A program made the position numbers and the translations under genes. Shown here one piece after another: positions 7,864 through 16,543 of a DNA stretch of 64,000 bases. The notes beneath the pieces are model-generated. The model saw nothing but the letters and a program-made list of their open reading frames with translations, did no database searches and was not told the origin of the DNA. The stretch's first letter is position 1. Every line of letters begins with the position of its first letter. This DNA comes from Agromyces larvae (GTDB lineage Bacteria > Actinomycetota > Actinomycetes > Actinomycetales > Microbacteriaceae), in contig NZ_CP094528.1 of assembly GCF_022811705.1 (NCBI RefSeq), forward strand, positions 3,472,001-3,536,000, read 5' to 3'.

Positions 7864-9216
7864 CTACGGTGCGAGGCGCGTCGGCCCGCGGAACAGGAAC
7901 GTGACCTCGCGGATCGACGCCTCGCCGAGCATCAGCATGAGCACGCGCGCCAGGCCCATGCCGAATCCGCCGTGCGGCGGGATGCCGTACCGGAAGAAGT
8001 CGAGGTAGTGCGCGAGGCCCTCGAGCTCGAGCCCCTTCGCCTTCGCCTGCTCCTCGAGCACGGAGATGCGGTGCTCGCGCTGCGCGCCGGTCGTGATCTC
8101 GGTGCCGTTGTAGATGAGGTCGTAGCTCTTGGTGAGCCCGGTCTCGGGGTCGACCATGTGGTAGAACGGCCGGATGCCGGTGGGGTAGTCGGTCACGAAC
8201 ACGAAGTCGTGGCCGTACGTCTCCTTCACGTGCGCGGCGATCTGGCGCTCGCCCTCGGGGTCGAGGTCGCCGTCGGTGCGGGGGATCTCGTACCCGCGGG
8301 CCTGCACGATCTCGCGCGCCTCGGCGAGCGGGATGCGCGGGAACGGCAGCGCCGGCACGGTCAGCTCGATGCCGAACTGCTCGCGGATCTCGTCGCCGTG
8401 CTTTTCGACCACGGCCTCGAAGCCGGCGGCGAGCAGGTGCTCCTGCATGACCATGACGTCGTCGTGCGAGTCGATCCAGCTCATCTCGGCGTCGACCGAG
8501 ATGAACTCGGTCGCGTGCCGCGACGTGAACGACGGGTCGGCGCGGAACACGGGCGAGATCTCGAAGATCTTGCCGAAGCCGGCCGCCTGCGCCATCTGCT
8601 TGAAGTGCTGCGGGCTCTGCGCGAGGTACGCGGTGCCGAGGTCGAAGTAGTCGAGCTGGAACAGCTCGGCGCGCGACTCCGACGGGCTCGACATGAGCTT
8701 CGGCGTGTGGATCTCGATGAAGCCGTTGTCGACCCACCAGGTGCGCCACGCGTGCTCGAGCGTCGTCTGGATGCGGAAGATCAGGTTGTGCTTGGGCTGG
8801 CGCAGGTCGAGGTAGCGCCAATCGAGCCGCTTGTCGAGCGACGAGTCGGCGGCGATGGGCGGCTCGGCGGGGGCCTCGGTCACGATCTCGAGCGAGCCGA
8901 TCTTCACCTCGAGCCCGCCGAGCTTCACCCGCTCGTCGTGCTTGAGGTCACCGGTCACGCGCACGAACGAGCCGTGCGAGAGACCCGAGATCGCCTCGGT
9001 GAGCGCGAGGGCCGCGGCCGAGCCGGCGCCTTCGGCCGGGGCATCCTCGGCGAGCTCGCGCGTGGCGGGGTTCACCAGCTGCACCGCGCCCGACTCATCG
9101 CGGAGGATGACGAACTGCACCTTCTTCTGATCGCGGACGGTCTCGACCCATCCGGCGACGGTCACGGGGCCGTCGGTCTGGGCGGCGAGCTGCTTGACGA
9201 GGGTGCGGTCGGTCAC
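7864..9216 (-). CDS. aspS: Aspartyl-tRNA synthetase, archaeal/eukaryotic type (Asp-tRNA(Asn)-type)
   Basis: A 450-aa class IIb synthetase that charges tRNA with aspartate. An OB-fold anticodon-binding domain (VTVAGWVETVRDQKKVQF) comes first, followed by the catalytic core with motif 2 ISPVFRADPSFTSRHATEF and motif 3 GGFGMGLARVLMLML, ending FLFRGPTRLAP. The protein lacks the large GAD insertion domain of the ordinary bacterial enzyme (about 590 aa), so it is the short archaeal form that often also charges tRNA(Asn). Whether this one is discriminating cannot be settled here. The GTG at 9216 is preferred over an ATG 63 bp upstream because a TAGGAT box lies 8 nt before it. Confidence 0.9.
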   Translation of the reverse strand: MTDRTLVKQLAAQTDGPVTVAGWVETVRDQKKVQFVILRDESGAVQLVNPATRELAEDAPAEGAGSAAALALTEAISGLSHGSFVRVTGDLKHDERVKLGGLEVKIGSLEIVTEAPAEPPIAADSSLDKRLDWRYLDLRQPKHNLIFRIQTTLEHAWRTWWVDNGFIEIHTPKLMSSPSESRAELFQLDYFDLGTAYLAQSPQHFKQMAQAAGFGKIFEISPVFRADPSFTSRHATEFISVDAEMSWIDSHDDVMVMQEHLLAAGFEAVVEKHGDEIREQFGIELTVPALPFPRIPLAEAREIVQARGYEIPRTDGDLDPEGERQIAAHVKETYGHDFVFVTDYPTGIRPFYHMVDPETGLTKSYDLIYNGTEITTGAQREHRISVLEEQAKAKGLELEGLAHYLDFFRYGIPPHGGFGMGLARVLMLMLGEASIREVTFLFRGPTRLAP

Positions 9217-9309
9217 GGACGACCATCCTACCCGCCCGGTTTCGCGCCCTGATCGGGGTGGACCCCGCTCACCGTTCACGGGCGCAACGGGTCGGGCGGC
9301 CGGGGCGGG

Positions 9310-9993
9310 TCAGGTCGTGGCCGGCGGGGCGGCGTTCCAGCGCAGGCGCGGCGCGGAGGTTCCGAACTCCTCGAGCACCGCGGCCGGGTCGGATGCCACG
9401 GGGAAGGTCGTGATGAGCCGGATGCCGCGACCGTCGTCGAGGCCGTAGGCGAGTGCCGCAGGCCGTCCCGGTGCGTCGGTTGCGGGCGACACGGCGACCA
9501 CCGTGTCCACGCCGTCGACGCGCCGGGTGCGGCGGCGCGCGTCGGCGCGCGACAGCAGCTTCGAGGCATCCGCCGTGACCCGCTCGAGCAGCGTGCCCGG
9601 CCCCGCCCACGGATGGAACCGCTCGGGCGGCCCGCCGTAGGCGTCGGCGAGCTGCGCGCCGAGCCATCGCTCGCGCTTCAGACCCCACGGCGTCGGCACC
9701 GTCGACAGCAGGTAGCCGTAGACGTGCAGCAGGCCGGCGTTGCCGATCGGCCAGGCGGCGTCCTCGCCGAGCCCCGCGATCGCGTGCAGGCCGTCGAACG
9801 TGGTGCGGCGCAGCACCTCGCCGGCGTGCTCGTCGATCACGGTCGACCGGCCCCAGGCGTCGAACCGGCCCGAGGCCCGGTCGAGCGCGATCGACGACAC
9901 GAGCCACGGCAGCAGTGCGAGCGCGCCGGGCAGATCGTCGGCGCCGGCGAGCTCGGCGGCGCGATCCAGGGCGGCGAGACGGTCGGCGGACAT
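9310..9993 (-). CDS. Conserved hypothetical protein
   Basis: A 227-aa soluble protein that I do not recognise. It has no signal peptide or membrane segment. Conserved-looking parts are DAAWPIGNAGLLHVYGYLLSTV and GLKRERWLGAQLADAYG in the middle, and a C-terminal half with RLITTFPVASDPAAVLEEF. The ATG lies 6 nt after a TATCGT box on the minus strand. It is divergent from the histidine phosphatase gene, with 71 bp between the two start codons. Confidence 0.7.
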   Translation of the reverse strand: MSADRLAALDRAAELAGADDLPGALALLPWLVSSIALDRASGRFDAWGRSTVIDEHAGEVLRRTTFDGLHAIAGLGEDAAWPIGNAGLLHVYGYLLSTVPTPWGLKRERWLGAQLADAYGGPPERFHPWAGPGTLLERVTADASKLLSRADARRRTRRVDGVDTVVAVSPATDAPGRPAALAYGLDDGRGIRLITTFPVASDPAAVLEEFGTSAPRLRWNAAPPATT

Positions 9994-9999
9994 GCGGGG

Positions 10000-10005
10000 A
10001 CGATA
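10000..10005 (-). promoter_or_regulatory. -10 box TATCGT, leaderless start of the hypothetical gene at 9993
   Basis: On the minus strand TATCGT ends 6 nt before the ATG at 9993. Confidence 0.45.
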
Positions 10006-10051
10006 CCGGATGGCCCGTCGCCCCTCGGCGAATTCGAAGGAATCGCCTCCG

Positions 10052-10057
10052 TAGACT
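10052..10057 (+). promoter_or_regulatory. -10 box TAGACT, promoter of the cytochrome c maturation operon
   Basis: TAGACT ends 7 nt before the GTG at 10065. It is the only promoter I see for the five coupled genes up to 15141. Confidence 0.5.
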
Positions 10058-10064
10058 GGAGCCC

Positions 10065-10856
10065 GTGCCGGCCGACCAGATCCATCTCGTGCGCCACGGC
10101 GAGGTGTTCAACCCGCAGGGCGTGCTCTACGGGCGACTCGAGGGGTACGGGCTGAGCGAGCTCGGCCACCGCATGGCGCAGGCCGCCGCCGACGACCTCC
10201 TCGCCCGCGAGCGGCCGGTCTCGGCGCTCGTGAGCTCGCCGCTGCAGCGCACTCGCCAATCGGCGGAGCCGATCGCCGCGGCATTCGGGCTCGAGACATC
10301 CATCGACGAGCGCCTCATCGAACCCGAGAACCGGTTCGAGGGCAAGCGCATGACCGGCCGCGACTCCGCGCTTCGCGACGTGCGCAACTGGGCGTACCTG
10401 ATCAACCCGTGGGAGCCGAGCTGGGGCGAACCGTTCCGCTCGATCGCGACGCGCATGCTGCACGCCATCGAGGACGCCTGGTCGAGCGTCGACGGCGGCG
10501 ACGTCGTGCTCGTCAGCCACCAGTTGCCGATCTGGATGGTGCACCGCCGGCTCGCCGGCAAGGGCCTCGCGCACGATCCGCGCCGGCGGCGTTGCGCGCT
10601 GTCGAGCATCACGACGCTCGAGCGGCGCCCTTCGACAGGCTCAGGGGGCCCTTCGACAGGCTCAGGGGGCCCTTCGACAGGCTCAGGGAGCCCTTCGACA
10701 GGCTCAGGGAGCCCTTCGACGGGCTCAGGGGGCCCTTCGACAGGCTCAGGGAGCCCTTCGACAGGCTCAGGGACCGGGCACCGTTTCGTCGAGGTCGGGT
10801 ACGTCGACCCCGCGGCCGGGCTGGGTGCGCACGCGACCGACGTGGGGGCCGTGTGA
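10065..10856 (+). CDS. Histidine phosphatase family protein with a repeat-encoded C-terminal insert
   Basis: A 263-aa protein of the phosphoglycerate-mutase-like superfamily. The catalytic motif LVRHGEV (His11), the [14 protein letters not shown] segment and the second histidine in [11 protein letters not shown] are present, so the active site is intact. After about residue 188 the protein contains seven copies of the heptapeptide PSTGSGG/S encoded by 21-bp DNA repeats, then resumes with [14 protein letters not shown]. The insert sits late, after the second catalytic histidine, where a flexible loop may be tolerated. The stop overlaps the tlpA-like start by one base (TGATG). The function in the operon is unknown. 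Confidence 0.9.
   Translation: MPADQIHLVRHGEVFNPQGVLYGRLEGYGLSELGHRMAQAAADDLLARERPVSALVSSPLQRTRQSAEPIAAAFGLETSIDERLIEPENRFEGKRMTGRDSALRDVRNWAYLINPWEPSWGEPFRSIATRMLHAIEDAWSSVDGGDVVLVSHQLPIWMVHRRLAGKGLAHDPRRRRCALSSITTLERRPSTGSGGPSTGSGGPSTGSGSPSTGSGSPSTGSGGPSTGSGSPSTGSGTGHRFVEVGYVDPAAGLGAHATDVGAV
10628..10774 (+). repeat. In-frame array of seven 21-bp repeats inside the phosphatase gene
   Basis: Seven direct units of 21 bp, each CCCTTCGACRGGCTCAGGG plus two bases, with only a few substitutions. Because 21 is a multiple of three, the array codes for a regular Pro-Ser-Thr-Gly-Ser-Gly-Gly/Ser peptide. The near identity of the units points to recent expansion. Confidence 0.95.
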
Positions 10857-11476
10857 TGCACCGGATGCCTCGGAGCGGGTCTCGACTCGCTCGCTTCGCA
10901 CGCTACGCGGCCGGCGGAGCCGTGCTCGCGCTGCTGCTGACCGGCTGCACGTCCGACCCGCTCGCCGACCAGTACCGCGAGGGCAGCGGCAAGAACTACA
11001 TCGCGGGCGACGGCACGATCGCCGAGTTCGCGCCCGACTCCCGCGAGGAGCCGGTGTCGTTCGAGGGCGCGACCGTCGACGGCGGTTCCTTCGACTCGGC
11101 CGACGCGGCCGGCGAGGTCGTGGTCGTGAACTTCTGGTACGCGGGCTGCGCTCCCTGCCGCGTCGAGGCGCCGATCCTGCAGCGGGTGCACGAGCAGTAC
11201 GGCGACGAAGTCGCCTTCGTCGGCGTCAACGTGCGCGACCAGGCCGGCACCGCGCGCCCCTTCGAGGAGGACTTCGGCATCACGTATCCGTCGATCCTCG
11301 ACGTCGACGAGGGTCGGGTGCAGCTCGCGTTCGCGGGCAAGGTGCCCGCGGCGGCGGTGCCGACCACACTCGTGCTCGACCGCGACGGTCGGGTGGCGGC
11401 GCGCATCCTCGGTCAGGTGAAGGATGCCTCGATCCTCACGACGATCGTCGACGGCCTGCTCGACGAGGCCGCCTGA
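10856..11476 (+). CDS. TlpA-family thiol-disulfide oxidoreductase, lipoprotein
   Basis: A 206-aa extracytoplasmic thioredoxin-like protein. A basic N-terminus and hydrophobic helix end in the lipobox LLTGC (Cys31), so it is anchored to the membrane surface. The redox motif is [13 protein letters not shown] with Cys98 and Cys101, followed by [13 protein letters not shown] and the cis-proline strand [12 protein letters not shown]. In system II cytochrome c biogenesis such a protein reduces apocytochrome CXXCH cysteines using electrons from CcdA. It is coupled to its neighbours by 1-bp overlaps on both sides. It is also called ResA or CcsX. Confidence 0.93.
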   Translation: MHRMPRSGSRLARFARYAAGGAVLALLLTGCTSDPLADQYREGSGKNYIAGDGTIAEFAPDSREEPVSFEGATVDGGSFDSADAAGEVVVVNFWYAGCAPCRVEAPILQRVHEQYGDEVAFVGVNVRDQAGTARPFEEDFGITYPSILDVDEGRVQLAFAGKVPAAAVPTTLVLDRDGRVAARILGQVKDASILTTIVDGLLDEAA

Positions 11477-12228
11477 TGGGCCCCGGCGAGCTCGTCTTCA
11501 GTGGGCAGTTGCTGGTCGCGATCCCGATCGCGCTGGCCGCGGGGCTGATCTCGTTCCTCTCGCCGTGCGTGCTGCCGCTCGTGCCCGGATACCTCGGGTA
11601 CCTCGGCGGGTTCACGGATGCCTCGGCCGACGCCGCGGTCGAACGGCGCAACCGCCGGCGGCTGCTCGCGGGCGTCGCGCTGTTCGTCGCCGGGTTCACC
11701 GTCATCTTCCTCACCTACACGGTGCTCGCGGGGGTCGCCGGGGCGTGGCTGCGCACCTGGCAGGATCCGATCACCCGGGTGCTCGGCGTCGTGCTCATCG
11801 TCATGGGGCTGGTGTTCGTCGGGCAGTTCACGTTCCTGCAGCGCCAGTTCAAACCGTCCTGGCGGCCCGCGACGGGCCTCGCCGGTGCGCCGCTGCTCGG
11901 CGTGGTGTTCGGCCTCGGCTGGACGCCGTGCATCGGACCGGCGCTCGCCGCGGTGCTGAGCCTCAGCCTGAACAGCGAGTCCGCGTGGCGCGGCGCGGTG
12001 CTCGGGCTCGCGTACTGCATCGGGCTCGGCATCCCGTTCCTGCTCGTCGCGCTCGGCTTCGGCTGGGTGACGGGCTCGATGACGTTCCTCCGGCGGCACA
12101 TCCGCACCATCAACCTCATCGGCGGCGGGCTGCTGATCGTGATCGGACTGGTCATGGTCAGCGGGCTCTGGACGGCGTGGATGAACGAACTCCAGGGAGT
12201 GATGAGTGGCATCGACCTCGTCCTCTGA
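11476..12228 (+). CDS. ccdA: Cytochrome c biogenesis protein CcdA
   Basis: A 250-aa integral membrane protein that carries reducing equivalents across the membrane to the TlpA-like thioredoxin. Six hydrophobic segments are visible. The two functional cysteines lie in [19 protein letters not shown] and in [15 protein letters not shown], the standard CcdA motifs. The ATG overlaps the tlpA stop (TGATG) and the 3' end overlaps resB by 23 bp, so expression is tightly coupled. Confidence 0.94.
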   Translation: MGPGELVFSGQLLVAIPIALAAGLISFLSPCVLPLVPGYLGYLGGFTDASADAAVERRNRRRLLAGVALFVAGFTVIFLTYTVLAGVAGAWLRTWQDPITRVLGVVLIVMGLVFVGQFTFLQRQFKPSWRPATGLAGAPLLGVVFGLGWTPCIGPALAAVLSLSLNSESAWRGAVLGLAYCIGLGIPFLLVALGFGWVTGSMTFLRRHIRTINLIGGGLLIVIGLVMVSGLWTAWMNELQGVMSGIDLVL

Positions 12229-14083
12229 GCGCACCGCTCACGACCCCCTGCGCCCCGCCGACCACGTCGACTCGGCGCCCGAACCCGACGGCGGGGCATC
12301 CGGGGTCGCGCAGCCGAAGCTCGGCCCCGTCGGCTGGCTGCGCTTCGCCTGGCGACAGCTCACCAGCATGCGCACCGCGCTGCTGCTCCTGCTGCTGCTC
12401 GCGATCGCGGCGGTGCCGGGATCGCTCGTGCCGCAGCGCTCGAGCGACCCGAACGGCGTCACGCAGTACTTCCAGGACAACCCCGACCTCGCGCCGGTGC
12501 TCGACTCGTTCCAGATGTTCGACGTGTACACGTCGGCCTGGTTCTCGGCCGTCTACCTGCTGCTGTTCGTCTCGCTCATCGGCTGCATCATCCCGCGCAC
12601 GAAGCACCACCTCGAGGCGCTGCGGGCCCGCCCGCCGCGCACCCCGGTTCGGCTGTCGCGGCTGGCCGGTTACACGGTGCGGTCGCTGCCCGAGCTCGCC
12701 GACGGAAGCGAAGGCGGGGCCGGCTCGCTTCGACAGGCTCAGCGAGCGGAGGTTCAGCGGGCGGAGAAAGAGCGAGCGGAGGTTCAGCGAGCGGAGGATG
12801 AGCGGGCGGAGGTTCAGCGGGCGGAGGATGAGCGGGCGGAGGATGAGCGGGCGGAGGCGTCGATCGCGGACGCCGCTGCGCGTCTGAAGCGGGCGGGCTA
12901 CCGGGTCGAACGGTACGACCTGCGCGGCGAGGCATCCGTCTCGGCCGAGCGCGGCTACCTGCGCGAGACCGGCAACCTGGTCTTCCACACCGCGCTGCTC
13001 GGCGTGCTCGCGACCGTCGCGATCGGCGGCGGGTTCGGGTTCTCCGGCCAGCGGGTCGTGGTCGAAGGGCAGTCGTTCGTGAACACGCTCGGCGCGTACG
13101 ACTCGTTCAACCCGGGCCGCTTCTTCGACGACGCGCAGCTGTCGCCCTACCGGCTCTCGCTCGAGGGGCTCGACGCGGTGTACGAGACGCAGAACGCCGA
13201 CGCGATCGGCCAGCCGATCGACTTCACGGCGCACGTGGTCGTCGAGGACGACGGCGGCAGCGCGGTCGACGAGACGGTGAAGGTGAACGAGCCGCTGCGC
13301 ACGCACGGCACCGACGTCTACCTGCTCGGCAACGGCTACGCGCCGACCGTCACGGTGCGCAACCCCGACGGCGAGATCGTGTTCACCGACTCGGTGCCGT
13401 TCCTGCCGCAGGACGCGAACCTCACCTCGATCGGCGTCATCAAGGTGACCGACGGGCTCGACGAGCAACTCGGTATGGTCGGGTTCTTCTATCCGACGCA
13501 GGACGTGCTCTCGACCGGCGCGTACGCCTCGACCTATCCCGACCTCGTGTACCCGGTGCTGACGCTGAACGTCTACGAGGGCGACCTCGGCATCGACGAC
13601 GGCACACCGACCTCGGTGTACGCGCTCGACCCGAGCGGCATGACCCAGCTCACCGGCGGCACCACGGGGGTCGACTCGATCGAGTTGAAGCCCGGCGAGA
13701 CCGCCGAGCTGCCCGGCGGCCGCGGCACGGTGACGCTCGAGGATGCCTCGCCGGCCGGCACCGCCGACGGCGACCTGTCGCACAGCGTCAAGCGGTTCGC
13801 GTCGTTCGACATCCACCACGACCCGACGCAGGGGTGGGTGCTCGTCTTCGCCATCCTCATCATCGCCGGCCTGCTGGTCTCGCTGTTCGTGCCGCGTCGC
13901 CGGATGTGGGTGAAGGCGGTGCGCCGCCGCGACGGCCGTGTGGTGCTCGAGTACGCGGGGCTGGCCCGCGGCGACGACCCCGGGCTCGACGACGCGGTGC
14001 GCGCCTTCGCGGATGCGCACGGCGGGCCGGCGGCCGACGACGCTGATGATCCCTCGACTCCCGGAAGTAAGGTGGACGCGTGA
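12206..14083 (+). CDS. resB: Cytochrome c biogenesis protein ResB, with a repetitive charged insert
   Basis: A 625-aa membrane protein that forms the haem-handling complex with CcsB/CcsA in system II. Three N-terminal membrane segments are visible (for example [19 protein letters not shown] and [17 protein letters not shown]), then a large extracytoplasmic domain and a last helix near [17 protein letters not shown]. Residues of about 178-218 are a charged repeat ([14 protein letters not shown]) coded by 15-bp DNA repeats that start with a TTCGACAGGCTCAG unit, just before the normal sequence resumes with [12 protein letters not shown]. The start is GTG at 12206, inside ccdA. The stop overlaps ccsB by 4 bp. 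Confidence 0.92.
   Translation: MASTSSSERTAHDPLRPADHVDSAPEPDGGASGVAQPKLGPVGWLRFAWRQLTSMRTALLLLLLLAIAAVPGSLVPQRSSDPNGVTQYFQDNPDLAPVLDSFQMFDVYTSAWFSAVYLLLFVSLIGCIIPRTKHHLEALRARPPRTPVRLSRLAGYTVRSLPELADGSEGGAGSLRQAQRAEVQRAEKERAEVQRAEDERAEVQRAEDERAEDERAEASIADAAARLKRAGYRVERYDLRGEASVSAERGYLRETGNLVFHTALLGVLATVAIGGGFGFSGQRVVVEGQSFVNTLGAYDSFNPGRFFDDAQLSPYRLSLEGLDAVYETQNADAIGQPIDFTAHVVVEDDGGSAVDETVKVNEPLRTHGTDVYLLGNGYAPTVTVRNPDGEIVFTDSVPFLPQDANLTSIGVIKVTDGLDEQLGMVGFFYPTQDVLSTGAYASTYPDLVYPVLTLNVYEGDLGIDDGTPTSVYALDPSGMTQLTGGTTGVDSIELKPGETAELPGGRGTVTLEDASPAGTADGDLSHSVKRFASFDIHHDPTQGWVLVFAILIIAGLLVSLFVPRRRMWVKAVRRRDGRVVLEYAGLARGDDPGLDDAVRAFADAHGGPAADDADDPSTPGSKVDA
12728..12860 (+). repeat. In-frame 15-bp repeat array inside resB
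   Basis: One CTTCGACAGGCTCAG unit is followed by eight degenerate 15-bp units of the form AGCGRGCGGAGGWTS (12741-12860). The period is a multiple of three and the array codes for alternating Glu, Arg, Ala, Asp and Gln, likely an extended helix. It seems to have grown from the end of the first unit. Confidence 0.88.
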
Positions 14084-15141
14084 CCTTCACCCTCGATCAG
14101 CTCTCGATCCTCTGCGTGTACTCGGCGATCGCCGTCTACGCGATCGCGTTCGTCGCGTACGCGATCGACCTCGCCAAGCGCGGGGTCGCAGCGGGTGCGG
14201 CGGCCGAGCCGGTCGTGGTCACCGCAGGGGGCGGAGCGCCCGAGCGCAGCGAGGACGCCGCGACCCGAGACCGGGTCGCTGCGTCTCGAGACGCGTCGGA
14301 TTCCGTCGGGCGCTCCTCGACGAGCGGGGGCCGCTGGCGCAGCGCGCTCGACGCCGGCGCCTCGGTCGAGTACGGCCGCTCGCCCGCGCTGCGCGTCGCC
14401 GTCGCGATGACCGTGCTCGCGTGGGCACTGCACCTGACCGCCGACATCCTGCGCGGAATCGCCGCCGGGCGGGTGCCGTGGGCGAACATGTACGAGTTCG
14501 CGCTGACGGGCACGCTCGTGGTGACCACCGTCTACCTCGTGGTGCTGCTGTTCGCCAAGCAGGACCTCCGCTTCCTCGGCACGTTCGTCACGGGCCTCGT
14601 GCTCGTGCTGCTCGGCGTGGCCGCCGTGAACTTCTACGTCGAGGTCGCCCCGCTGCCGCCGGCGCTGCAGTCGGTGTGGCTCGTCATCCACGTGTTCGTC
14701 GCGACCACGTCGGTCGGGTTCTTCGCGCTCGGATTCGCGCTGTCGGTGCTGCAGCTCATGCAGGCCCGGCGCGAGGCGGTGGTGGCGACCGCGGATGCCG
14801 CGAAGAAGTCGTTCCTCGCGACCCTGCCGAACTCGGTGTCCCTCGAGAACCTCGCCTACCGGGTCAACATCATCGGGTTCATCCTGTGGACGTTCACCCT
14901 GATGGCCGGCGCGATCTGGGCCGAGAAGGCGTGGGGCCGCTACTGGGGCTGGGACACGAAGGAAGTCTGGACCTTCATCATCTGGGTGATCTACGCCGGC
15001 TACATCCACGCGCGGGCGACGCGCGGCTGGCGCGGCACGCGCTCGTCGTGGCTCGCGATCATCGGGTTCAGCGCGGTGCTGTTCAACTTCACGATCGTGA
15101 ACCTCTTCTTCAAGGGGCTGCACGCGTACAGCGGCCTGTAG
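14080..15141 (+). CDS. ccsB: Cytochrome c biogenesis protein CcsB/CcsA family
   Basis: A 353-aa polytopic membrane protein, the haem-exporting partner of ResB. The conserved tryptophan-rich haem-binding segment is WGRYWGWDTKEVWTF, and histidines that can ligate haem occur in ALHLTADILRG, VIHVFVATTSVGF and YIHARATRGW. Residues of about 52-79, between the first and second membrane segments, are coded by an 84-bp palindromic repeat element (RSEDAATRDRVAASRDASDS) and are probably a neutral insertion. The GTG start overlaps the resB stop by 4 bp (GTGA). It is the last gene of the operon. Confidence 0.93.
   Translation: MTFTLDQLSILCVYSAIAVYAIAFVAYAIDLAKRGVAAGAAAEPVVVTAGGGAPERSEDAATRDRVAASRDASDSVGRSSTSGGRWRSALDAGASVEYGRSPALRVAVAMTVLAWALHLTADILRGIAAGRVPWANMYEFALTGTLVVTTVYLVVLLFAKQDLRFLGTFVTGLVLVLLGVAAVNFYVEVAPLPPALQSVWLVIHVFVATTSVGFFALGFALSVLQLMQARREAVVATADAAKKSFLATLPNSVSLENLAYRVNIIGFILWTFTLMAGAIWAEKAWGRYWGWDTKEVWTFIIWVIYAGYIHARATRGWRGTRSSWLAIIGFSAVLFNFTIVNLFFKGLHAYSGL
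14233..14316. repeat. Palindromic repeat element (family 2) in frame inside ccsB
   Basis: The arms GGAGCGCCCGA (14233-14243) and TCGGGCGCTCC (14306-14316) are perfect reverse complements, and the interior holds further short palindromes such as GTCTCGAGAC. The flanks resemble the intergenic element at 22846-22896. The stretch is read through in frame and codes for a hydrophilic loop. Confidence 0.75.
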
Positions 15142-15200
15142 GCCGGCGCTCGCTCGCGCTCGGGCGAGGGGGTGGGGACACGCCTGCGCGAACACGCGGC

Positions 15201-15773
15201 TCACCCGGGGCCGAACAGGGCGACGACCGCATCGACGCGATCGACGTCGAGTGCGGGGTCGAGACGCTGAGACGCCTCGAGCCGGCTGAGGCCGTGCAGC
15301 GTGCCCCAGAGCACCTCGGCCCGCACGGAACGTGCGCGGTCGTCGCCGCCCGAGACCGCGCCGTGCAGCAGGGCGAACGCCGCTCGCAGTTCGGCGGGCG
15401 TGTCGTCGGAGGCGAACGCGACGGTCGACGACATCGACGACATCGCCTCGGAGACGGCGGGATTCCGTCGGGCGAACTCGAGGTACGCCTCGACGAGCGA
15501 ACGCAGCCGACCATCGGCCGGCGCGCGTTCGGCGGCCGCAGCGATCGCGGCGGTCAGCCGACGCGACCCGTCGATGATCACGGCGCCGACGATCTCGTCG
15601 CGACCGCCGGGGAAGTCTGAGTAGAGCACTGGCTGGCTGTAGCCGATGGCCTCGGCGAGTCGCCGGATGGTGACCGCCGGCCACCCCTCCTCCTCGGCGA
15701 TCGATCGCGCGGCCTCGACGACGCGGCGTGAGCGTTCGGAACGCAATTCCTGCATGCGGGGTGTGGAGGCCAT
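15201..15773 (-). CDS. TetR-family transcriptional repressor
   Basis: A 190-aa regulator. The N-terminal helix-turn-helix domain reads RSRRVVEAARSIAEEEGW then VTIRRLAEAIGYSQPVLY, followed by a helical ligand-binding domain. It is divergent from the DUF1772 membrane protein gene, and two identical-type palindromes (CTAGCNWCGCTA) lie in the 59 bp between the start codons. It most likely represses both itself and the membrane protein until an unknown ligand appears. Confidence 0.9.
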   Translation of the reverse strand: MASTPRMQELRSERSRRVVEAARSIAEEEGWPAVTIRRLAEAIGYSQPVLYSDFPGGRDEIVGAVIIDGSRRLTAAIAAAAERAPADGRLRSLVEAYLEFARRNPAVSEAMSSMSSTVAFASDDTPAELRAAFALLHGAVSGGDDRARSVRAEVLWGTLHGLSRLEASQRLDPALDVDRVDAVVALFGPG

Positions 15774-15782
15774 GGCTTCATG

Positions 15783-15813
15783 CTAGCATCGCTAAAAATA
15801 CTAGCAACGCTAG
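15783..15813. promoter_or_regulatory. Twin TetR operators CTAGCATCGCTA / CTAGCAACGCTAG
   Basis: The palindromes CTAGCATCGCTAA (15783-15795) and CTAGCAACGCTAG (15801-15813) are centred 18 bp apart in the divergent promoter region. The second is perfect around a 3-bp centre. Two sites at this spacing suit two TetR dimers and would cover both promoters. Confidence 0.75.
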
Positions 15814-15832
15814 AAACTGCGAGGAGTCATAC

Positions 15833-16315
15833 ATGTTCTGGATCGACACCATCACTGTCACCATCGCGATCGTCGCGACCGCGGTGATCTTCGGCACCGA
15901 CACGCTCACCGCTCTGGTGTCGCGCGCGGCGTTCGCCGAGATCGACGACCGTGCGCTCGTGCAGTTCACCGGGCGATCGCACCGCTATGGCGACCGACGG
16001 CTGTCGGTGGTCGGCGTGCTGAGCGTGGTGTTCAGCGTCGCGACGGTCGCGCTCGCGGTGCTCGCGCAATCGGTGCCCGCCGCTGTGGTCGCCTCGATCG
16101 CGGTCGTCTCGCTGGCGGTGTGGCTGATGCTCTTCGCGCGCATCTCGGCCCCGATCAACAAGCGGCTCACCGCGGCCGCACTCGCCGACGAGGTGCCCGC
16201 CGACGCCCGTGCGCTGCAGGAGCGCTGGGAGTCGATCATCGTCCTGCGCAGCGTGTTGCAGGGGGTCGCGGTCGTGGGGCTGTGCGTGGCGCTCGCGCTG
16301 ATCGCGGCCGCCTGA
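15833..16315 (+). CDS. DUF1772-like membrane protein
   Basis: A 160-aa protein with four membrane segments (about residues 3-22, 52-74, 76-98 and 138-159) and a conserved-looking acidic and basic loop APINKRLTAAALADEVPADA with the later RWESIIVLRSVLQGVA. This is the general pattern of DUF1772/anthrone-oxygenase-like proteins. The ATG at 15833 is preceded by a good ribosome binding site (GAGGAG, 15821-15826), so unlike many neighbours it is not leaderless. Control by the divergent TetR is likely. No enzymatic role is shown. Confidence 0.75.
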   Translation: MFWIDTITVTIAIVATAVIFGTDTLTALVSRAAFAEIDDRALVQFTGRSHRYGDRRLSVVGVLSVVFSVATVALAVLAQSVPAAVVASIAVVSLAVWLMLFARISAPINKRLTAAALADEVPADARALQERWESIIVLRSVLQGVAVVGLCVALALIAAA

Positions 16316-16390
16316 GCGCTGCCCGCCCCGCGCCTGCCCACCCCCACCCGCACCCCGGCCCATGGGGCGTGAGGGGGCACGGAGCGTGAG

Positions 16391-16490
16391 AGCGTTTGCA
16401 TGAGGGCGCGACGTGCGCCGTGGCATCCGTGTCGGTGAGCGGCAGTACCTGTGTAAGCGCTTGCAATCAGGCGACCTCGGCTGCTACCGT
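16391..16490 (+). promoter_or_regulatory. Promoter with two LacI-type operators in front of the pullulanase
   Basis: A -35 TTGCAA (16461-16466) and -10 TACCGT (16485-16490) are 18 bp apart. The operator-like palindrome TGTAAGCGCTTGCAA (16452-16466) overlaps the -35 element, and a second half-conserved site AGCGTTTGCA lies at 16391-16400. Both match the AANCGNTTGCA form of LacI/MalR-type sites and recur at the malE promoter. Confidence 0.7.
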
Positions 16491-16543
16491 CGCCCCAGTC
16501 GGATGGCGCACGGGCGCGCCATCGCCAGGGGCAGGAGTCGAGG

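Noticed and set aside
9217..9279. Upstream ATG at 9279 as the aspS start
   Set aside because: The extra 21 residues are Arg/Gly-rich and not like the family, and the promoter box at 9225-9230 lies downstream of that ATG.
10628..10774. Possible CRISPR array
   Set aside because: The 21-bp units follow one another with no unique spacers, and no cas genes are present. The same applies to 25146-25343.
14233..14316. Insertion sequence end or transposon in ccsB
   Set aside because: The element is only 84 bp, codes for no transposase and shows no target duplication; it is a short palindromic repeat.
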